This document shows positions 17,726 through 28,898 of a DNA stretch of 64,000 nucleotides, piece by piece. Position 1 is the stretch's first letter. Each line of letters begins with the position of its first letter. Both the position numbers and the translations under genes were made by a program. The notes under the pieces were generated by a model, which saw only the letters and a program-made list of their open reading frames with translations, searched no databases and was not told the origin of the DNA. This DNA comes from Acidimicrobiia bacterium. Lineage in GTDB: Bacteria; Actinomycetota; Acidimicrobiia; Acidimicrobiales; Poriferisodalaceae. The DNA lies in contig JAJEEO010000014.1 of the NCBI GenBank assembly GCA_022820925.1, positions 1-64,000 on the forward strand. Reading direction: 5' to 3'.

Positions 17726-18759
17726 CAGCGAACGGCGAGGCGTTCGGCTGCGCTGGTCGACAGGAAATCGACGTTCTCACGGAACAGATCGGTGTCGGCT
17801 TCGTCGGCGTCCGCCATCGCCCCGCGCAGGTACCGGTTGAGCACGCCCTCCGATATAGCAGCCAGACGCCAGTACGAGAACGCGCGGTAGTAGTCGACCT
17901 GCGACAGGTCACGCCCCGAGGCATCGGCGTACCAATCCAGCATCTGGCTGCGTGATGCGAACCCGCCCGCCTGCGTCGGCGCCGAGGTTCCCGTCGACTG
18001 CTCATCGGGCGTCACCCAGTTGTTCATCAGGTAGGCCACGTCGGCCATCGCGTCGCCGAGCGTGCAAAGCTCCCAGTCGAGCACCGCCACGATGTCCCAA
18101 TGCTCATGGGGTCTGGCGCCGCTCAACATGTTCCCCAGCCGGTAGTCCCCATGAACGATCGACGAGCCGATCTGGGCGGGCTTGCGAGCCTCCAGCTCGG
18201 CGGCGATCTCATCCATGATCGGCAGCTCACGAGTCTTGGACTGCTCCCACTGGCGCTTCCAGCGTCGCAGCTGCCGCCCCAGATAGTCCTCGCGCCGCCC
18301 CAGATCGCCCAGCCCGACATCGTCGGGCTCGATGGCATGCAGCTCAGCCAGCACGTCTGCCACCCGCCGGCTCAGCGGCACCCGCTCAGCGTCGGGCACT
18401 AGCGCCGACTCGTCCGCCGAGTGCAGCACCGCGCCTTCCTCGTAGCTCATGACATAGAACGGCGCCTCGTTCACGGTCTCGTCCGAGCACAGCGCGATCG
18501 CCCGCGGCACCGGCACACCGGTCTGGCCCACGCCCGAGATGATCTTGTGCTCGCGGCCCATGTCGTGCGCGGTGGCCAGCACATGACTCAACGGCGGCCG
18601 CCGCAGCACCACCGAGGAACCGTCAGCGCAGTGCACCCGGTAGGTCAGATTCGAGTGCCCGCCCGCGATCAGCTCGAAGCGCAGCGGCTGCGCGGCCTGC
18701 GGCACATGGCCGGCGAACCAGGCGCTGACCGCAGGGGCATCGATGCCCGCCGGAGTCAT
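17725..18759 (-). CDS. APH-family phosphotransferase (ACAD10-like kinase)
   Basis: A 344-aa protein-kinase-like fold of the aminoglycoside phosphotransferase family. It has the Gly-rich N-lobe GGHSNLTYRV, catalytic loop HGDYRLGNML and metal-binding DWELCTLGDAMAD. This subgroup usually accompanies acyl-CoA dehydrogenases and is related to the kinase part of ACAD10/ACAD11, which phosphorylates 4-hydroxyacyl-CoAs, rather than conferring drug resistance. The ATG at 18759 overlaps the dehydrogenase stop (ATGA). A role in hydroxy-acyl-CoA breakdown fits its neighbours. Confidence 0.85.
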
Positions 18760-19622
18760 CCGTAGGTGTAGAAGCCCCGACCGGTCTTGCGACCCAGCAG
18801 GCCTGCGTCGCACATGCGGCTGAGCATCGGCGGCGGCGCGTAGAGCTGCTCTCGGAACTCCTCGTAGAGCGATTCCGCCACCGCCATCGTGGTGTCAAGC
18901 CCGATCAGATCGCACAGCGCCAGCGGACCCATCGGGTGGTTGCAGCCCAGCACCATGCCGGCGTCGATGTCCTCGGTCGAAGCGAAGCCCGACTCGAGCA
19001 TCCGCACGGCGGACAGGATGTAGGGGATCAGCAGGGCGTTCACCACGAAGCCGGCCCGGTCCTGGCTGTCCACCACCCGCTTGCCGAGCCGTTCGCCCGC
19101 GAACGTGCGGCACTTCTCAGCGGTCGCCTCGGCGGTCAGCAGCGACGAGATGACCTCCACGAGGCCCATGACCGGCACAGGGTTGAAGAAGTGCATGCCG
19201 ATGACTTGAGCCGGTCGATCGGTGGCCATCGCCAGCTTCATGATGGGAATGGCCGACGTATTCGAGGCCATCACCGCGTCGGGATCGTCGAGCACCTTGG
19301 ACAGCCGAGCGAACACGTCCAGCTTGGCCGGCTCGGACTCGACGACCGCCTCGATCACGAAGTCACGATCGGCCAGCTCGTCGAGATCCACCCCGAACGA
19401 CATCGAGCCCAGTGCGGCTTCCCGCCCGGCGTCGTCGAGCTTGTCGGCGTTGACGGCTCGGTTCAGGCTCTTCTCGATGCGGGCCATGCCTGCGGCGAGA
19501 GCGTCCTCGTCGACCTCGACGATCTTGACGTCGCATCCGCTGCGGGCGGCGACTTCGGCGATGCCGGACCCCATCAGGCCGCAGCCGACCACCCCTACCC
19601 GTTCAATTGAGCCCTGAGTCAC
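18756..19622 (-). CDS. 3-hydroxybutyryl/3-hydroxyacyl-CoA dehydrogenase
   Basis: A 288-aa NAD-dependent enzyme with Rossmann start RVGVVGCGLMGSGIAEVAAR, NAD ribose Glu in VKIVEVDEDAL, catalytic His in GMHFFNPVPVMGLVEVI, and C-terminal helical domain DAGMVLGCNHPMGPLAL. It oxidises (S)-3-hydroxyacyl-CoA to the 3-keto form; the small size fits the butyryl/short-chain type. GTG at 19622 is preferred to a TTG three codons earlier. Followed by the overlapping APH-like kinase. Confidence 0.9.
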   Translation of the reverse strand: MTQGSIERVGVVGCGLMGSGIAEVAARSGCDVKIVEVDEDALAAGMARIEKSLNRAVNADKLDDAGREAALGSMSFGVDLDELADRDFVIEAVVESEPAKLDVFARLSKVLDDPDAVMASNTSAIPIMKLAMATDRPAQVIGMHFFNPVPVMGLVEVISSLLTAEATAEKCRTFAGERLGKRVVDSQDRAGFVVNALLIPYILSAVRMLESGFASTEDIDAGMVLGCNHPMGPLALCDLIGLDTTMAVAESLYEEFREQLYAPPPMLSRMCDAGLLGRKTGRGFYTYG

Positions 19623-19632
19623 GGGGGGCAAT

Positions 19633-20034
19633 CTACCCGTCGAGGCCGGATCGTTCGATGGCGCCGCTCACCGCTGCCACCACCTCCTCCGCGGTGGCGC
19701 CCGGGGTCAGCACTGCCGCCACGCCCGCCTCGTGCATCGCCTCGAGGTCGCCGTCGGGCACGATGCCGCCCAGGATGACCGGGATGGCATCAGCGCCTGC
19801 CTCGCGCAGGCGCTGGGTCACCAGCGGCATCAGCGCCTCATGGGCACCCGACAGCATCGAGATGCCGATGGCGTCCACGTCCTCGTCGACCGCAGCCGCC
19901 ACCACGCTCTCTGGCGTCTGGAACAGCCCGGTGTAGATGACCTCGAAGCCGGCGTCTCGCAGCATCCGGGCCACAACCTTGACCCCGCGGTCATGCCCGT
20001 CGAGGCCGAGCTTCGCAATCAGCACACGAGGCAC
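19633..20034 (-). CDS. Stand-alone B12-binding subunit of an acyl-CoA mutase
   Basis: A 133-aa protein corresponding to the C-terminal cobalamin domain of methylmalonyl-CoA-type mutases: start [16 protein letters not shown], containing the DxHxxG lower-ligand motif, then [14 protein letters not shown] and [10 protein letters not shown]. Small subunits of this size pair with a separate catalytic chain (methylmalonyl-, ethylmalonyl- or hydroxyisobutyryl-CoA mutase types), which is not in this window. The GTG at 20034 sits at the family start. It is 13 bp after the cyclase/ATPase gene and just ahead of the hydroxyacyl-CoA dehydrogenase. Confidence 0.88.
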   Translation of the reverse strand: MPRVLIAKLGLDGHDRGVKVVARMLRDAGFEVIYTGLFQTPESVVAAAVDEDVDAIGISMLSGAHEALMPLVTQRLREAGADAIPVILGGIVPDGDLEAMHEAGVAAVLTPGATAEEVVAAVSGAIERSGLDG

Positions 20035-20047
20035 CCCGGGAGAATAG

Positions 20048-23000
20048 CTACTGATCCGTGAGTCCCGGGAAGGGAATGGCCTCGGGCAGCGGGCCGCTGA
20101 TGGCAGGGGCGGCGGCCTCCAATCCCGCAGCAAGCCGGAATGCCGTCTCCCAGCCGCTCGGGCGAGCCCCGAGCTGCGCGATCGCCACCTCTGCCTCCGA
20201 GCGCAGCGCGCCGGCGTCGGGCGTCTCGAATGCCTCGTGGCCGATGGCGCGGGCGAGGCGCACGACGGTCTGGCTGAGCCGGCTGTCGGTGGCGTCGTTG
20301 AGCACCATCACCTGCTCGAACGCCGATTCCATCGCCGGCAGGTCCGCGTCGCGAGCGTGTGCGAGCGCCCGTGCCACCAGCGCATTGCGCACGTCCACGT
20401 AGGTGCCGGTGCCGCTCGCCATGGCGAAACGGGACTGCTCGAGCGCATCCACCGTGCGCCCCGCGGTGGCATAGGCGATGGCGCGGCATGAGTGCAGGTA
20501 GGTGGAGGGCAGGTCTGCGGTGGGCACCGCCTCGAGCGCATCGATCGCGTCGTGCGGGTGGCCGAGCTGCGCCAATGCAAGCCCCAGCGAGACGTCGAGA
20601 TCACGTTGGCCGATCACTGCAGACTCGCCAGGGCTGAATCCGGACTCGGGCTGCCGCTGGCCTTCGGACTGCTCCCAGCCGGCCCGTGCCAGGTCCTCCT
20701 TCACCATCTCGGGATGGCCCATCTGCACCGCAGCACCGGCGCGCACCGCCCGGGCGAAGCCTTCCAGCGGGCGGCCCGGCATGTCGGCGGCGCGCTGCAG
20801 GCACTCCGCCAGCATCGCCCGGCTGCGCTGCAGCTCGCCGACCGCTGCGTACGCCCGCCCGAGCAGGCCCAGCGCCTGCACTTCGCCGAAATCGCTGTGC
20901 ACGTCCCGGAAGACCTGCTCTGAGGCCCTCGCCCGCTCGACGGCCTCCGCGGCACGGCCCGCCCACAGGCTGAGCGACCCGAGCAGCAGATCCATCATCG
21001 CCTCGGTGAATCGCTCGCCCCGCTCGTGGGCGATGCCATGCACCGAGCGGGCCAGCTCCTCGGCTTCGTCCCGGTCGCCCGAGTGGAAGCGCAGGAACGC
21101 GAGAAGACCTTCCGCAGTCGCCAGCCCGACCATGTCGCCGAGGTCGCTGAACCGCTCGATGGCGGTGGTGAGTCGCTCGCCGGACTCGGCGATCAGGCCC
21201 TGCTCGAACGACAGCCAGGCGAGATTCTGCAAGCACCACGCCACCCCGCTCTCGTCGCCGAGATGCGCGAACGTCCCGTTGGCCTCGTTGATGTACCGGT
21301 CGGCGCGGGCGTACTCCCCGGCTCGCAGCGCGGCGAGGCCCCGCAGCCGCAGCGACTCGGCCGCCTCGCGCACCTCGCCCTGGGTGCGGAACTGGTCGAG
21401 CGCGTCCGCGAGCAGCTTGTCGGCAGCGGCGTGCTCGTCATCGGCCAGCGCAACCTCGCCCAGCACCCGCAGGCCGTGCGCCGACGCCAGCCGGTTGCCG
21501 TTGAGCGTCGCGAGCGCCCGGGCCAGCTCGGCGTCGGCGTGTGCGCCGTGCAGCTCGCCGAGCCGCAGGCGGGCCGATGCACGGCCCAGCGACATGTCGA
21601 TGAGCCGCGGGTCGGCATCGCCGAGCATCTCGATGGCGCGGCGGTAGAACTGCGCTGCGGCGTAGTGGCTGTCGCGGGCGGCGGCCCACTGGCCGGCCCG
21701 GCCCAGCCATTCGATCGCCACCTCGGTCATCCCGCCCTCGAAGACGTCACCGTCGACCGTGCCGGGCTTGCCGGCAGCGACCGGACCCGAATCGGCGCCC
21801 AGCTCCACCGCCGAGGCGAAGTGATCGGCAATCACGCCGACCGAGTCGCTGGCGGGGTCGTCCCGATTCTGGGACAGCCACAGTGCGACGTCGAGATGCC
21901 GTTCGGCCCGGTCGGCCTTGGTCAGCATGCTGTAGGCCACATCACGCACGACGTCGCTGCGGAACGTCCATCCGTCGGCCTCGCTGGTGAAGATGTCCTT
22001 GTCGACCAGCCGCTGGAAGACCGCAAGGTCCCCTTCGCCGCCGTCGACCGGATTGGTCGCCGACACCAGCTCGAGCAGCTCGCTGATCGAGCCTCCGCCC
22101 CCGAGCACCGACGCGGCGTCCACCAGCCGCCGTTCGGGCGTGCTCAGGGTGTCGAGGCGGGCGGCCACCAGCCCACGCAGCGTGTCGGGCAGCTCTGCCA
22201 GCGATCGTTCCTCATGATCTGGCCGAGCTCCGGGCCCCACCACGCCCGACTCGCGCAGCAGCACGCACATCTCCTCGATGAAGAACGGGTTGCCGCCGCT
22301 GCGCTCGTAGAGCTGATCGGCCAGGTAGGAGGGAACGCTGCCGCCGAGCAGCTCGGTGGCCAGCTCCGCGGTGGCTTCGCGGCTCAGCGGGTCGAGGTTG
22401 AGCACGACGGTGCTGTGGCGGCCCGGCGGCACCGTCCAGCGCTGCTCGTCCATGTTCCACCGAGCCGTCGTGATGACGACGAAGGGCTGGTTGGCGAGCG
22501 ACGCCAGCAGCTGCTCGAGCACGCTGAGCAGCCGTTCTTCGGCCCAGTGCACGTCGCTGAGCAGCAGCACGACGGGCTGGCGGCGTGTCAGCGCGCCCAG
22601 GAACCGGCGCAGGGAACGGAAGGTGGCCTCGGCCCGCCACTCGACCTCTGCCGGATCGCCGCTGCCGACGCGCCCGAGCACGGCGAGCACGACATCGGTG
22701 ATCTCGTCGATCTCCTCGTAGGTGATCGCGCTTGCCGAGTTGTTCCCGTTGGCGGCCTGCAGCACCTCGGCGACCAGCGACGAGATGCGCCGGGTGGCCA
22801 CCACGGTCGAGTCGCCGGCGCTGACCTCGGCGGTCGATGCGATCGCATCGCCCAGACAGCGCAGCGGATTGGTCTCGTCATAGGGCAGCGCCATGCTCTC
22901 GAGCACCACGGCGTCATGGCGTTCGACGGCGCCCGCTGCGGCTTCGCGAGCCAGGCGTGTCTTGCCCATGCCGGCCTCGCCCACGATCTGGCACAGCTGG

Positions 23001-23734
23001 GCACGCCGGCGGGCGACGGCAGTGTCGACAGCGGAGTCCAGCAGCGCGCTCTCGAGACCTCGACCCACCATCTGCGACATCGTCACGCTGCGATGCCGAC
23101 CCGGCGGCGCCAGCTCACCGCCGGCCTGGTACACCGGAACTGGCTCGTCCCGTCCCCGCAGGCCGATCTCGCCCCGGGGGGTGTAGTTCACGATGCCCGA
23201 CGTTGCCGCCTGGGTCGTGGGGCCCACCAGCACCTCGCCCGCTTCGGCCAGCGTCTCGAGGCGGCTCGCGATGTTCACGGTGTCGCCCATGGCCGTGTAG
23301 TCGCCCCCGGCCCGGAGCGCCCCCACCAGCACCTCGCCGGTGTTGATGCCGACGCGGATCTGCAAGTCGAGGCCGCGCTCGGCGTTGAAGGCCTCCAGCG
23401 AGCGTTGCATGCGGAATGCGGCCCGCAGCGCCCGCTCAGGATCGTCTTCATGCGCCGTGGGCGCACCGAACAGCGCCAGGATCGCGTCGCCGATGATCTT
23501 GTCGACCGTGCCCCCGAAGGCGGTCACGTCGGCCACGAGCCGCTGGAAGCACTGGTCGATGAGGTGCTTGATCTCTTCGGGGTCGGCGGCCTCGCTCATC
23601 GAGGTGAACCCGACCAGGTCGGCGAACAGCACCGTGACGACGCGCCGTTCCTCGGTGGAGACGAGCAGGTTGCCGCAGGTGTGGCAGAAGCGTGCGCCCT
23701 GCGGGACCTCAGTGGCGCACGCAGGACACTTCAT
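20048..23734 (-). CDS. Class III adenylate/guanylate cyclase - AAA ATPase - TPR multidomain protein
   Basis: A 1228-aa soluble regulator. Residues 1-25 hold a zinc ribbon (CPAC...CHTC). Residues 30-215 form a class III cyclase domain with metal Asp in [22 protein letters not shown], and transition-state residues in [11 protein letters not shown]. An NTPase domain follows, with Walker [12 protein letters not shown] (~258) and a Walker B-like [13 protein letters not shown] (~393). About residues 650-1200 are TPR-like helical repeats. Proteins of this make-up are common in actinobacteria and are thought to sense a ligand through the repeats and gate cNMP synthesis. No DNA-binding domain is visible. 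It follows the ABC exporter genes by 36 bp and may be co-transcribed with them. Confidence 0.9.
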   Translation of the reverse strand: MKCPACATEVPQGARFCHTCGNLLVSTEERRVVTVLFADLVGFTSMSEAADPEEIKHLIDQCFQRLVADVTAFGGTVDKIIGDAILALFGAPTAHEDDPERALRAAFRMQRSLEAFNAERGLDLQIRVGINTGEVLVGALRAGGDYTAMGDTVNIASRLETLAEAGEVLVGPTTQAATSGIVNYTPRGEIGLRGRDEPVPVYQAGGELAPPGRHRSVTMSQMVGRGLESALLDSAVDTAVARRRAQLCQIVGEAGMGKTRLAREAAAGAVERHDAVVLESMALPYDETNPLRCLGDAIASTAEVSAGDSTVVATRRISSLVAEVLQAANGNNSASAITYEEIDEITDVVLAVLGRVGSGDPAEVEWRAEATFRSLRRFLGALTRRQPVVLLLSDVHWAEERLLSVLEQLLASLANQPFVVITTARWNMDEQRWTVPPGRHSTVVLNLDPLSREATAELATELLGGSVPSYLADQLYERSGGNPFFIEEMCVLLRESGVVGPGARPDHEERSLAELPDTLRGLVAARLDTLSTPERRLVDAASVLGGGGSISELLELVSATNPVDGGEGDLAVFQRLVDKDIFTSEADGWTFRSDVVRDVAYSMLTKADRAERHLDVALWLSQNRDDPASDSVGVIADHFASAVELGADSGPVAAGKPGTVDGDVFEGGMTEVAIEWLGRAGQWAAARDSHYAAAQFYRRAIEMLGDADPRLIDMSLGRASARLRLGELHGAHADAELARALATLNGNRLASAHGLRVLGEVALADDEHAAADKLLADALDQFRTQGEVREAAESLRLRGLAALRAGEYARADRYINEANGTFAHLGDESGVAWCLQNLAWLSFEQGLIAESGERLTTAIERFSDLGDMVGLATAEGLLAFLRFHSGDRDEAEELARSVHGIAHERGERFTEAMMDLLLGSLSLWAGRAAEAVERARASEQVFRDVHSDFGEVQALGLLGRAYAAVGELQRSRAMLAECLQRAADMPGRPLEGFARAVRAGAAVQMGHPEMVKEDLARAGWEQSEGQRQPESGFSPGESAVIGQRDLDVSLGLALAQLGHPHDAIDALEAVPTADLPSTYLHSCRAIAYATAGRTVDALEQSRFAMASGTGTYVDVRNALVARALAHARDADLPAMESAFEQVMVLNDATDSRLSQTVVRLARAIGHEAFETPDAGALRSEAEVAIAQLGARPSGWETAFRLAAGLEAAAPAISGPLPEAIPFPGLTDQ

Positions 23735-23770
23735 CGCAGCATTCTAGAAACGGCGCCCGAAACAGGCCCG

Positions 23771-26299
23771 CTACTCGTGGGCGATGGCCTCCAGGATATT
23801 CATGCGCCCGGCGCGGCGAGCCGGCAGCAGTGCGGCCAGCAGACCTGCCAGCCCCGCCACCACGATGTAGACGGCCAGCGTTGCGTAGGGCACATCGACG
23901 GTGGTGATGAACGAGTCGGGCGTGGCCAGCGAACCGGCCACGCCCAGCACCGTGCCCACCACCACGCCCATCAGACCGCCGAAGGTGGCCACGATCGCCG
24001 CTTCCCAGCGGACGGCCCGCCGCAGCTGGCGCCGGGTCATGCCCACGGCCCGCAACAGCCCGATCTCACGGGTGCGCTCGAACACCGACAGCGCCAGCGT
24101 GTTGGCGATGCCGATCAGCGCGATCACGAACGACAGGCCCAGCAGCACGGTGATCACGGCGAAGATCGAATTGACCAGGCTCTGGTTGGCCGCCCGGAAC
24201 TCGTCCCGGTTCTCGCCGATGACGCCCGGATAGCGAGCGGTCACCTCGGCAACAGCGACCTGGCTGTCTTGAGCTTGAGCCACCGCCGTGCCGAAGCGGT
24301 AGTCACGCCGGCCGAAATGCTGCTCCCACAGGGCGTTGTCGATGAGCCAGTTGCCGTAGATGGCTGCGTCGGCGAAGATCGCTGTCACGGTCAACGTGAC
24401 GGTCTGGTTGTCGGGGAACGTGGCCTCGAGCGTGTCGCCGACGGCGACGCCGAGATCGTCGGCGGGATCGACGTGCAGCGCGATGCCGGTGAGCGGATCA
24501 CCACCGGTGATCGACCCGGAGATCACGTCTCCGTCCATGTGGCGCTCCACCGCGTCGAAGTCGGCAGTGACGACATCACGGCTGTCGCCGCCCACAACCA
24601 TGCCGCCGAACGCCACCCGGTAGCCGACGACGCTCTCGATCTCGTCGCGATCTTCCAAATCGCCGAGCAGCTGCGCCGGAAAGCCTGTCGCAGGGTCGAA
24701 CGGCGATGCTTCGCTGCGGATGAAGTAGTCGGCCCGCACGGCATCGCTGAGGACGTCGGCGATCGTGCTGCTCACCGAGGCACCGACCACCGAGGTCGTT
24801 GCCATCAGCGTCACGCCGATCATCAGAGCTCCTGCGGTGGACGCCGTGCGCCGGGGGTTGCGGGCCGCGTTCTCACGCGCCAGCCGGCCCGGCATCCCGT
24901 ACAGCGCCTGGACCGGCCGGCCCAGCGCACGCACCACCGGCCGCGCGATTGCCGGACTGCTGATGTTGAGGCCCACGAAGGTGACGAGCGCGCCGATGCC
25001 CGTCAGTGCGAGCACCGCGGCGGTGCTGCCGACGCCGGCCATGCCGAGCGCCAGGCACACCACGCCCGCAGCCGTGACAGCTCCGCCTACGGCGACCCGT
25101 CGGCGCCACCCGCTGCGCTCGATGCGGTGGTCCTGAGACAAGGCGGCGATCGGCGTGATGCGGCGCGCCCGCAGGGCGGGCACGATCGAGGCGATCATCG
25201 TCACGCCCAGCCCGATCACCACGGCCAGCACGACCGTGCGCGGCCGCAGCACCAGCGGCCCCGACGGCAGGCCGAAACCGCTCGCACGGATGGCCGCCCG
25301 CATGACGAGGCTGACCAGCATGCCGACGGCGATGCCGATGGCCGTGCTGAGCAACCCCACGATCGCCGACTCGACCACGATCGAGCGCGACACCTGCTTG
25401 GGCGTCACGCCGATGGCCCGCCACAGCCCGATCTCGCGCACACGCTGAGTCACCACGATCTGGAACGTGTTGTTGATGATGAACGCCGACACGAACACCG
25501 CGATGAATGCGAACACCAGCAGGATCGAAGTGAAGATGTTGAGGACGTTCTGGAACTGCTCGGTCTGCTCCTCGGCGGCGACCTCCTGGGTGATCACCTC
25601 GTAGTCAGAGCCCAGCGCTGCGATGGCCGACTGCACCTCAGCGACGTCGCCGTTGACGAGCACGCGTATCTCGGCCAGCCGGTCGCCGAAGCCCAGGAAC
25701 TGCTGCGCTGTGCGGGTGTCGAACACCGACATCGTCTGGCCGAGGCTGGTGTTGGTGTCGGGCGAGCCGAAGTTGAAGATGCCAACCAGCTCGAAGGGCT
25801 GCGAGCGAACCGGCCCGTTGATGTCGTAGGTCTCGCCGACCCGCAGGTCGTTGTTCGTCGCCGTCGTCGCGTCGACGACGAATTCCTGATCAACGGGCGC
25901 CCGACCCTCGATGAGGAAGAAGACCCGTGACGAGAAGTTCATCCCCAGCGCGGGCGGGCCTTGGGGCCTGATGGCTTCGCCGTCGCCGTCCACGATGACC
26001 ACGTTGCGCGCCTGCACGGTGCCCGAGGCCTCGACCACGCCGTCTATCGCCGCTACTTCGTCGAGCAGTGAATCCGGAATCGTCGGGCGGTCGGCCTCGT
26101 TGCCGATCTCCTGTGCGGCCCGCACGGTCAGGTCGGTCTCGCCGGCGATGTCCTGCGCCAGGTCGCCGAAGGTCGAGCGCAGGCTGTCAGTGAGCGCGAA
26201 CGTGCCCACCACGAACGTCACGCCGGTCACCACCGACAGCGTCGTGAGCGCGAAGCGGATCTTCTTGTCGAGCAGATTCCGCAGGGCGAGCTTCAGCAC
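23771..26299 (-). CDS. ABC transporter permease, two-module FtsX/MacB type (copy 1)
   Basis: An 842-aa membrane protein starting MLKLALRNLLDKKIRFALTT. An N-terminal membrane helix and large extracytoplasmic domain precede a first FtsX helix set (NNTFQIVVTQRVREIGLWRA). The whole plan then repeats, ending in the second FtsX set (TLALSVFERTREIGLLRAVG). Such permeases work with a LolD/MacB-like ATPase to extract or export lipoproteins, peptides or lipids by a mechanotransmission mechanism. It is a paralogue of the next gene upstream, with similar starts and ends. Confidence 0.9.
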   Translation of the reverse strand: MLKLALRNLLDKKIRFALTTLSVVTGVTFVVGTFALTDSLRSTFGDLAQDIAGETDLTVRAAQEIGNEADRPTIPDSLLDEVAAIDGVVEASGTVQARNVVIVDGDGEAIRPQGPPALGMNFSSRVFFLIEGRAPVDQEFVVDATTATNNDLRVGETYDINGPVRSQPFELVGIFNFGSPDTNTSLGQTMSVFDTRTAQQFLGFGDRLAEIRVLVNGDVAEVQSAIAALGSDYEVITQEVAAEEQTEQFQNVLNIFTSILLVFAFIAVFVSAFIINNTFQIVVTQRVREIGLWRAIGVTPKQVSRSIVVESAIVGLLSTAIGIAVGMLVSLVMRAAIRASGFGLPSGPLVLRPRTVVLAVVIGLGVTMIASIVPALRARRITPIAALSQDHRIERSGWRRRVAVGGAVTAAGVVCLALGMAGVGSTAAVLALTGIGALVTFVGLNISSPAIARPVVRALGRPVQALYGMPGRLARENAARNPRRTASTAGALMIGVTLMATTSVVGASVSSTIADVLSDAVRADYFIRSEASPFDPATGFPAQLLGDLEDRDEIESVVGYRVAFGGMVVGGDSRDVVTADFDAVERHMDGDVISGSITGGDPLTGIALHVDPADDLGVAVGDTLEATFPDNQTVTLTVTAIFADAAIYGNWLIDNALWEQHFGRRDYRFGTAVAQAQDSQVAVAEVTARYPGVIGENRDEFRAANQSLVNSIFAVITVLLGLSFVIALIGIANTLALSVFERTREIGLLRAVGMTRRQLRRAVRWEAAIVATFGGLMGVVVGTVLGVAGSLATPDSFITTVDVPYATLAVYIVVAGLAGLLAALLPARRAGRMNILEAIAHE

Positions 26300-26309
26300 T
26301 GCGAGTCAA

Positions 26310-28895
26310 CTACTCGTCTGCGATGGCGTCCAGCACGTTCATCCGGCTCGCCCGGAATGCCGGGAACAGCGCTGCGATCAGCCCGAATCCGACAGAGATG
26401 ACCAGGAAGACGAAGAGCTGCAGGTAAGGCACCGCGATGGTGTCGATGATGTCCTCGGGAATCGCCGCTGAGGTGGCCACGCCGAACGCTGCGCCCAGCA
26501 CCACGCCAACCACGGCGCCGTACAGCGAGACAGCGGCGGCCTCCCAGCGGATCATGCGCCGCATCTGGCGGCGGGTCATGCCGACCGCCCGCAGCAGCCC
26601 GATCTCGCGGATGCGCTCGAACACCGACAGCGTCAGCGTGCTCACGATGCCGATCAGCGCGATCAGCAAGGCGAAGCCCAGGAATACGTTCACCAGCACG
26701 AGCACCGTGTTCAGGCCCGACTCGATGCTGTCTTGGAACTCCTGGCGGTCTTCGAGCACTGCCTGCGGGTAGCCGGTCAGCACGTCGTCGATGGCGGCAC
26801 GGGCCGCCTCGGGGTCGTCAATCGCCGACTGCACCATCAGGAGGTCGTCGAAGGCAGTGGTCGCCACCTGGGTGTGCAGCGCGCTGTCGATGAACCAGTT
26901 GCTCCAGAATCCGCTGCCGTCGAAGATGGCCGCGACGTTGAAGGTCCGTCGGTCTCCGCTGACGAACGTCAGGTCGACCTGGTCGCCGACCGCAAGGCCC
27001 TCGTCACCGGCGACGTCGCTGTGTATCAGCAGCCCGCTCTGGGGGTCGAAGCTGTCCAGGCTGCCGTCGATCACGTCGATGTTGATGACTGCGTCGAGGT
27101 CGCGCACGCTGGCAACGGTGAGCGTGGTCTCGATCACCCTGGTCACCCCGGTCTGAACACCGCCGGCGTCGGCTTCGATCTGCGCGAGATCGAAGCTGAA
27201 TCCCACCGGTGTGCCGATGTCGGCAGCGCGGATGTCTTTGCTCAGCGTCTGCGGCAACCCGGCCTGCGTGTCGACGGTCACGATGAAATCGGCAGTGAAC
27301 GCAGTGGCCAAGCGGTCGCCGAACGACACCTTGAGCGATTGGCCCACGATCGACACCATGGTCACCAGCGCCAAGCCGATCGTGAGCGCCACCGCGGTGG
27401 CCGAGGTGCGCCGCGGGTTGCGAGCAGCGTTCGCACGGGCCAGCCGGCCCGAGATCGGCATGAACCACACCAGCGGCCGCGCCAGCAGCGACACCACTGC
27501 CCTGGCCACCAGCGGGCTGAGCACCGACACCGCCACAAAGGTGACCGCGGCGCCGGCGCCGAGGGTGCTGAGCTGCGGCGTCGCACCGTCAAAGTCACCG
27601 AACAGGCCGAGACCCGTCAGCACCAAACCGATGGCCAGCAGCACGCCGCCGCTGGCCAGTCGCTTCCAGCCGAGGCTGGCACGCTCGTCGCTGGTGGTGC
27701 CCTCCGACAGACCCGCCACCGGCGAGATACGCGAGGCCTTGAAGGCCGGCACCAGCGACGCCAGCACGGTGAAGCCCACGCCCACAACGACGGCCCACAG
27801 CACGGTGCGCGGCGTCAGCGGCAGCGAGCTCTCTGGCAGCGACGCCCCGAGCACGCTGAAGAGAGCCTTCAGCCCCAGCGCGCCCAGCATGCCCAGACCG
27901 AGCCCGGCCAGCGAGGCGACGATGCCGATGATCGCCGACTCGGTCAGCACCGACATGCGCACCTGCCCGGGCGTGGCACCCACGGCTCGCAGCACCGAGA
28001 GCTCCCGCACCCGCTGGCCCAGCACGATGTTGAACGTGTTGGAGATGATGAACATGCTGACGAACAGCACGATGAACGCGAACACCAGCAGGATCGTCTG
28101 GAACGGCCCGATGATGGTCTCGGTGCCCTCGCTGAATTCCTCGGCGGATTCTGCTGCGGTGATCACTTCGACGCCGTCGGGCAACACGGCCTCGATGCGG
28201 GTCTGCACCTCGGCGATGTCGGCCCCCGCCTCGGCCCGCACGCTGATCGCGGTGAACTCGCCGGGGTAGCCCAGCACTTCTTGAGCGGTCGCCGAATCGA
28301 ACAGCGAGAAGATGGCGCCCACGCCGGCATCCTCGGGGAAGCCGAACTGCGCCGTGCCGGTCAGGGTGAACTCGCGTGGGCCGGTGGGCGTGACGATCTG
28401 GTACGTGCCGCCCAGCTCGAAGTCGTAGTCGGCAAAGGAGTTGACATCGAGGGCGAACTCGCCGATGCCGACGGGCCAGCGGCCGTCGATCAGGTAGAAC
28501 TGCGACAGCGACTCGTCTTCGATCCAGTTGGAGCCGGCGGCCGGCGGTCCGAAAGTGGTGACCGGTTCGCCGCTGCCGTCCACCGGGATCACGCCGTCGA
28601 CGAAGAACCCGCCCGCAGCGATCTCCACGCCGTCGACGGCTGCGATGTCGTCGACGAGCTCGGCGGGCACCGGCGGCGCCACCGCATCAAAGACATCGCC
28701 GAACGGCAGCTCGCCGCGCACCGTGTAGTCGGTGCCGGTGTTGATGTCCTCAGCGAGCTGGTCGAAGCCCGAGCGCAGCGAGTCGGCCGTCACGAACGAC
28801 GCCACCACGAAGGCCACGCCGATGACGATGGTGCTCGCGGTCAGCGCGAAGCGAATTTTGTGCGCGAGCAGCGATTTGATGCCGAGTCGCAGCAT
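26310..28895 (-). CDS. ABC transporter permease, two-module FtsX/MacB type (copy 2)
   Basis: An 861-aa paralogue of the adjacent permease: start MLRLGIKSLLAHKIRFALTA, first FtsX set at VLGQRVRELSVLRAVGATPG and second at TLTLSVFERIREIGLLRAVG, with two large extracytoplasmic domains between. It starts 3 bp after the ATPase gene ends and is followed by copy 1 after 10 bp. The pair probably forms a heterodimer with the single ATPase. Cargo unknown. Confidence 0.9.
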   Translation of the reverse strand: MLRLGIKSLLAHKIRFALTASTIVIGVAFVVASFVTADSLRSGFDQLAEDINTGTDYTVRGELPFGDVFDAVAPPVPAELVDDIAAVDGVEIAAGGFFVDGVIPVDGSGEPVTTFGPPAAGSNWIEDESLSQFYLIDGRWPVGIGEFALDVNSFADYDFELGGTYQIVTPTGPREFTLTGTAQFGFPEDAGVGAIFSLFDSATAQEVLGYPGEFTAISVRAEAGADIAEVQTRIEAVLPDGVEVITAAESAEEFSEGTETIIGPFQTILLVFAFIVLFVSMFIISNTFNIVLGQRVRELSVLRAVGATPGQVRMSVLTESAIIGIVASLAGLGLGMLGALGLKALFSVLGASLPESSLPLTPRTVLWAVVVGVGFTVLASLVPAFKASRISPVAGLSEGTTSDERASLGWKRLASGGVLLAIGLVLTGLGLFGDFDGATPQLSTLGAGAAVTFVAVSVLSPLVARAVVSLLARPLVWFMPISGRLARANAARNPRRTSATAVALTIGLALVTMVSIVGQSLKVSFGDRLATAFTADFIVTVDTQAGLPQTLSKDIRAADIGTPVGFSFDLAQIEADAGGVQTGVTRVIETTLTVASVRDLDAVINIDVIDGSLDSFDPQSGLLIHSDVAGDEGLAVGDQVDLTFVSGDRRTFNVAAIFDGSGFWSNWFIDSALHTQVATTAFDDLLMVQSAIDDPEAARAAIDDVLTGYPQAVLEDRQEFQDSIESGLNTVLVLVNVFLGFALLIALIGIVSTLTLSVFERIREIGLLRAVGMTRRQMRRMIRWEAAAVSLYGAVVGVVLGAAFGVATSAAIPEDIIDTIAVPYLQLFVFLVISVGFGLIAALFPAFRASRMNVLDAIADE

Positions 28896-28898
28896 GTA

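Noticed and set aside
21026..25930. A 1634-codon plus-strand open frame spanning the cyclase and permease genes
   Set aside because: It crosses two well-supported opposite-strand genes, contains no domain and is extremely His/Arg/Asp rich, so it is an antisense shadow.
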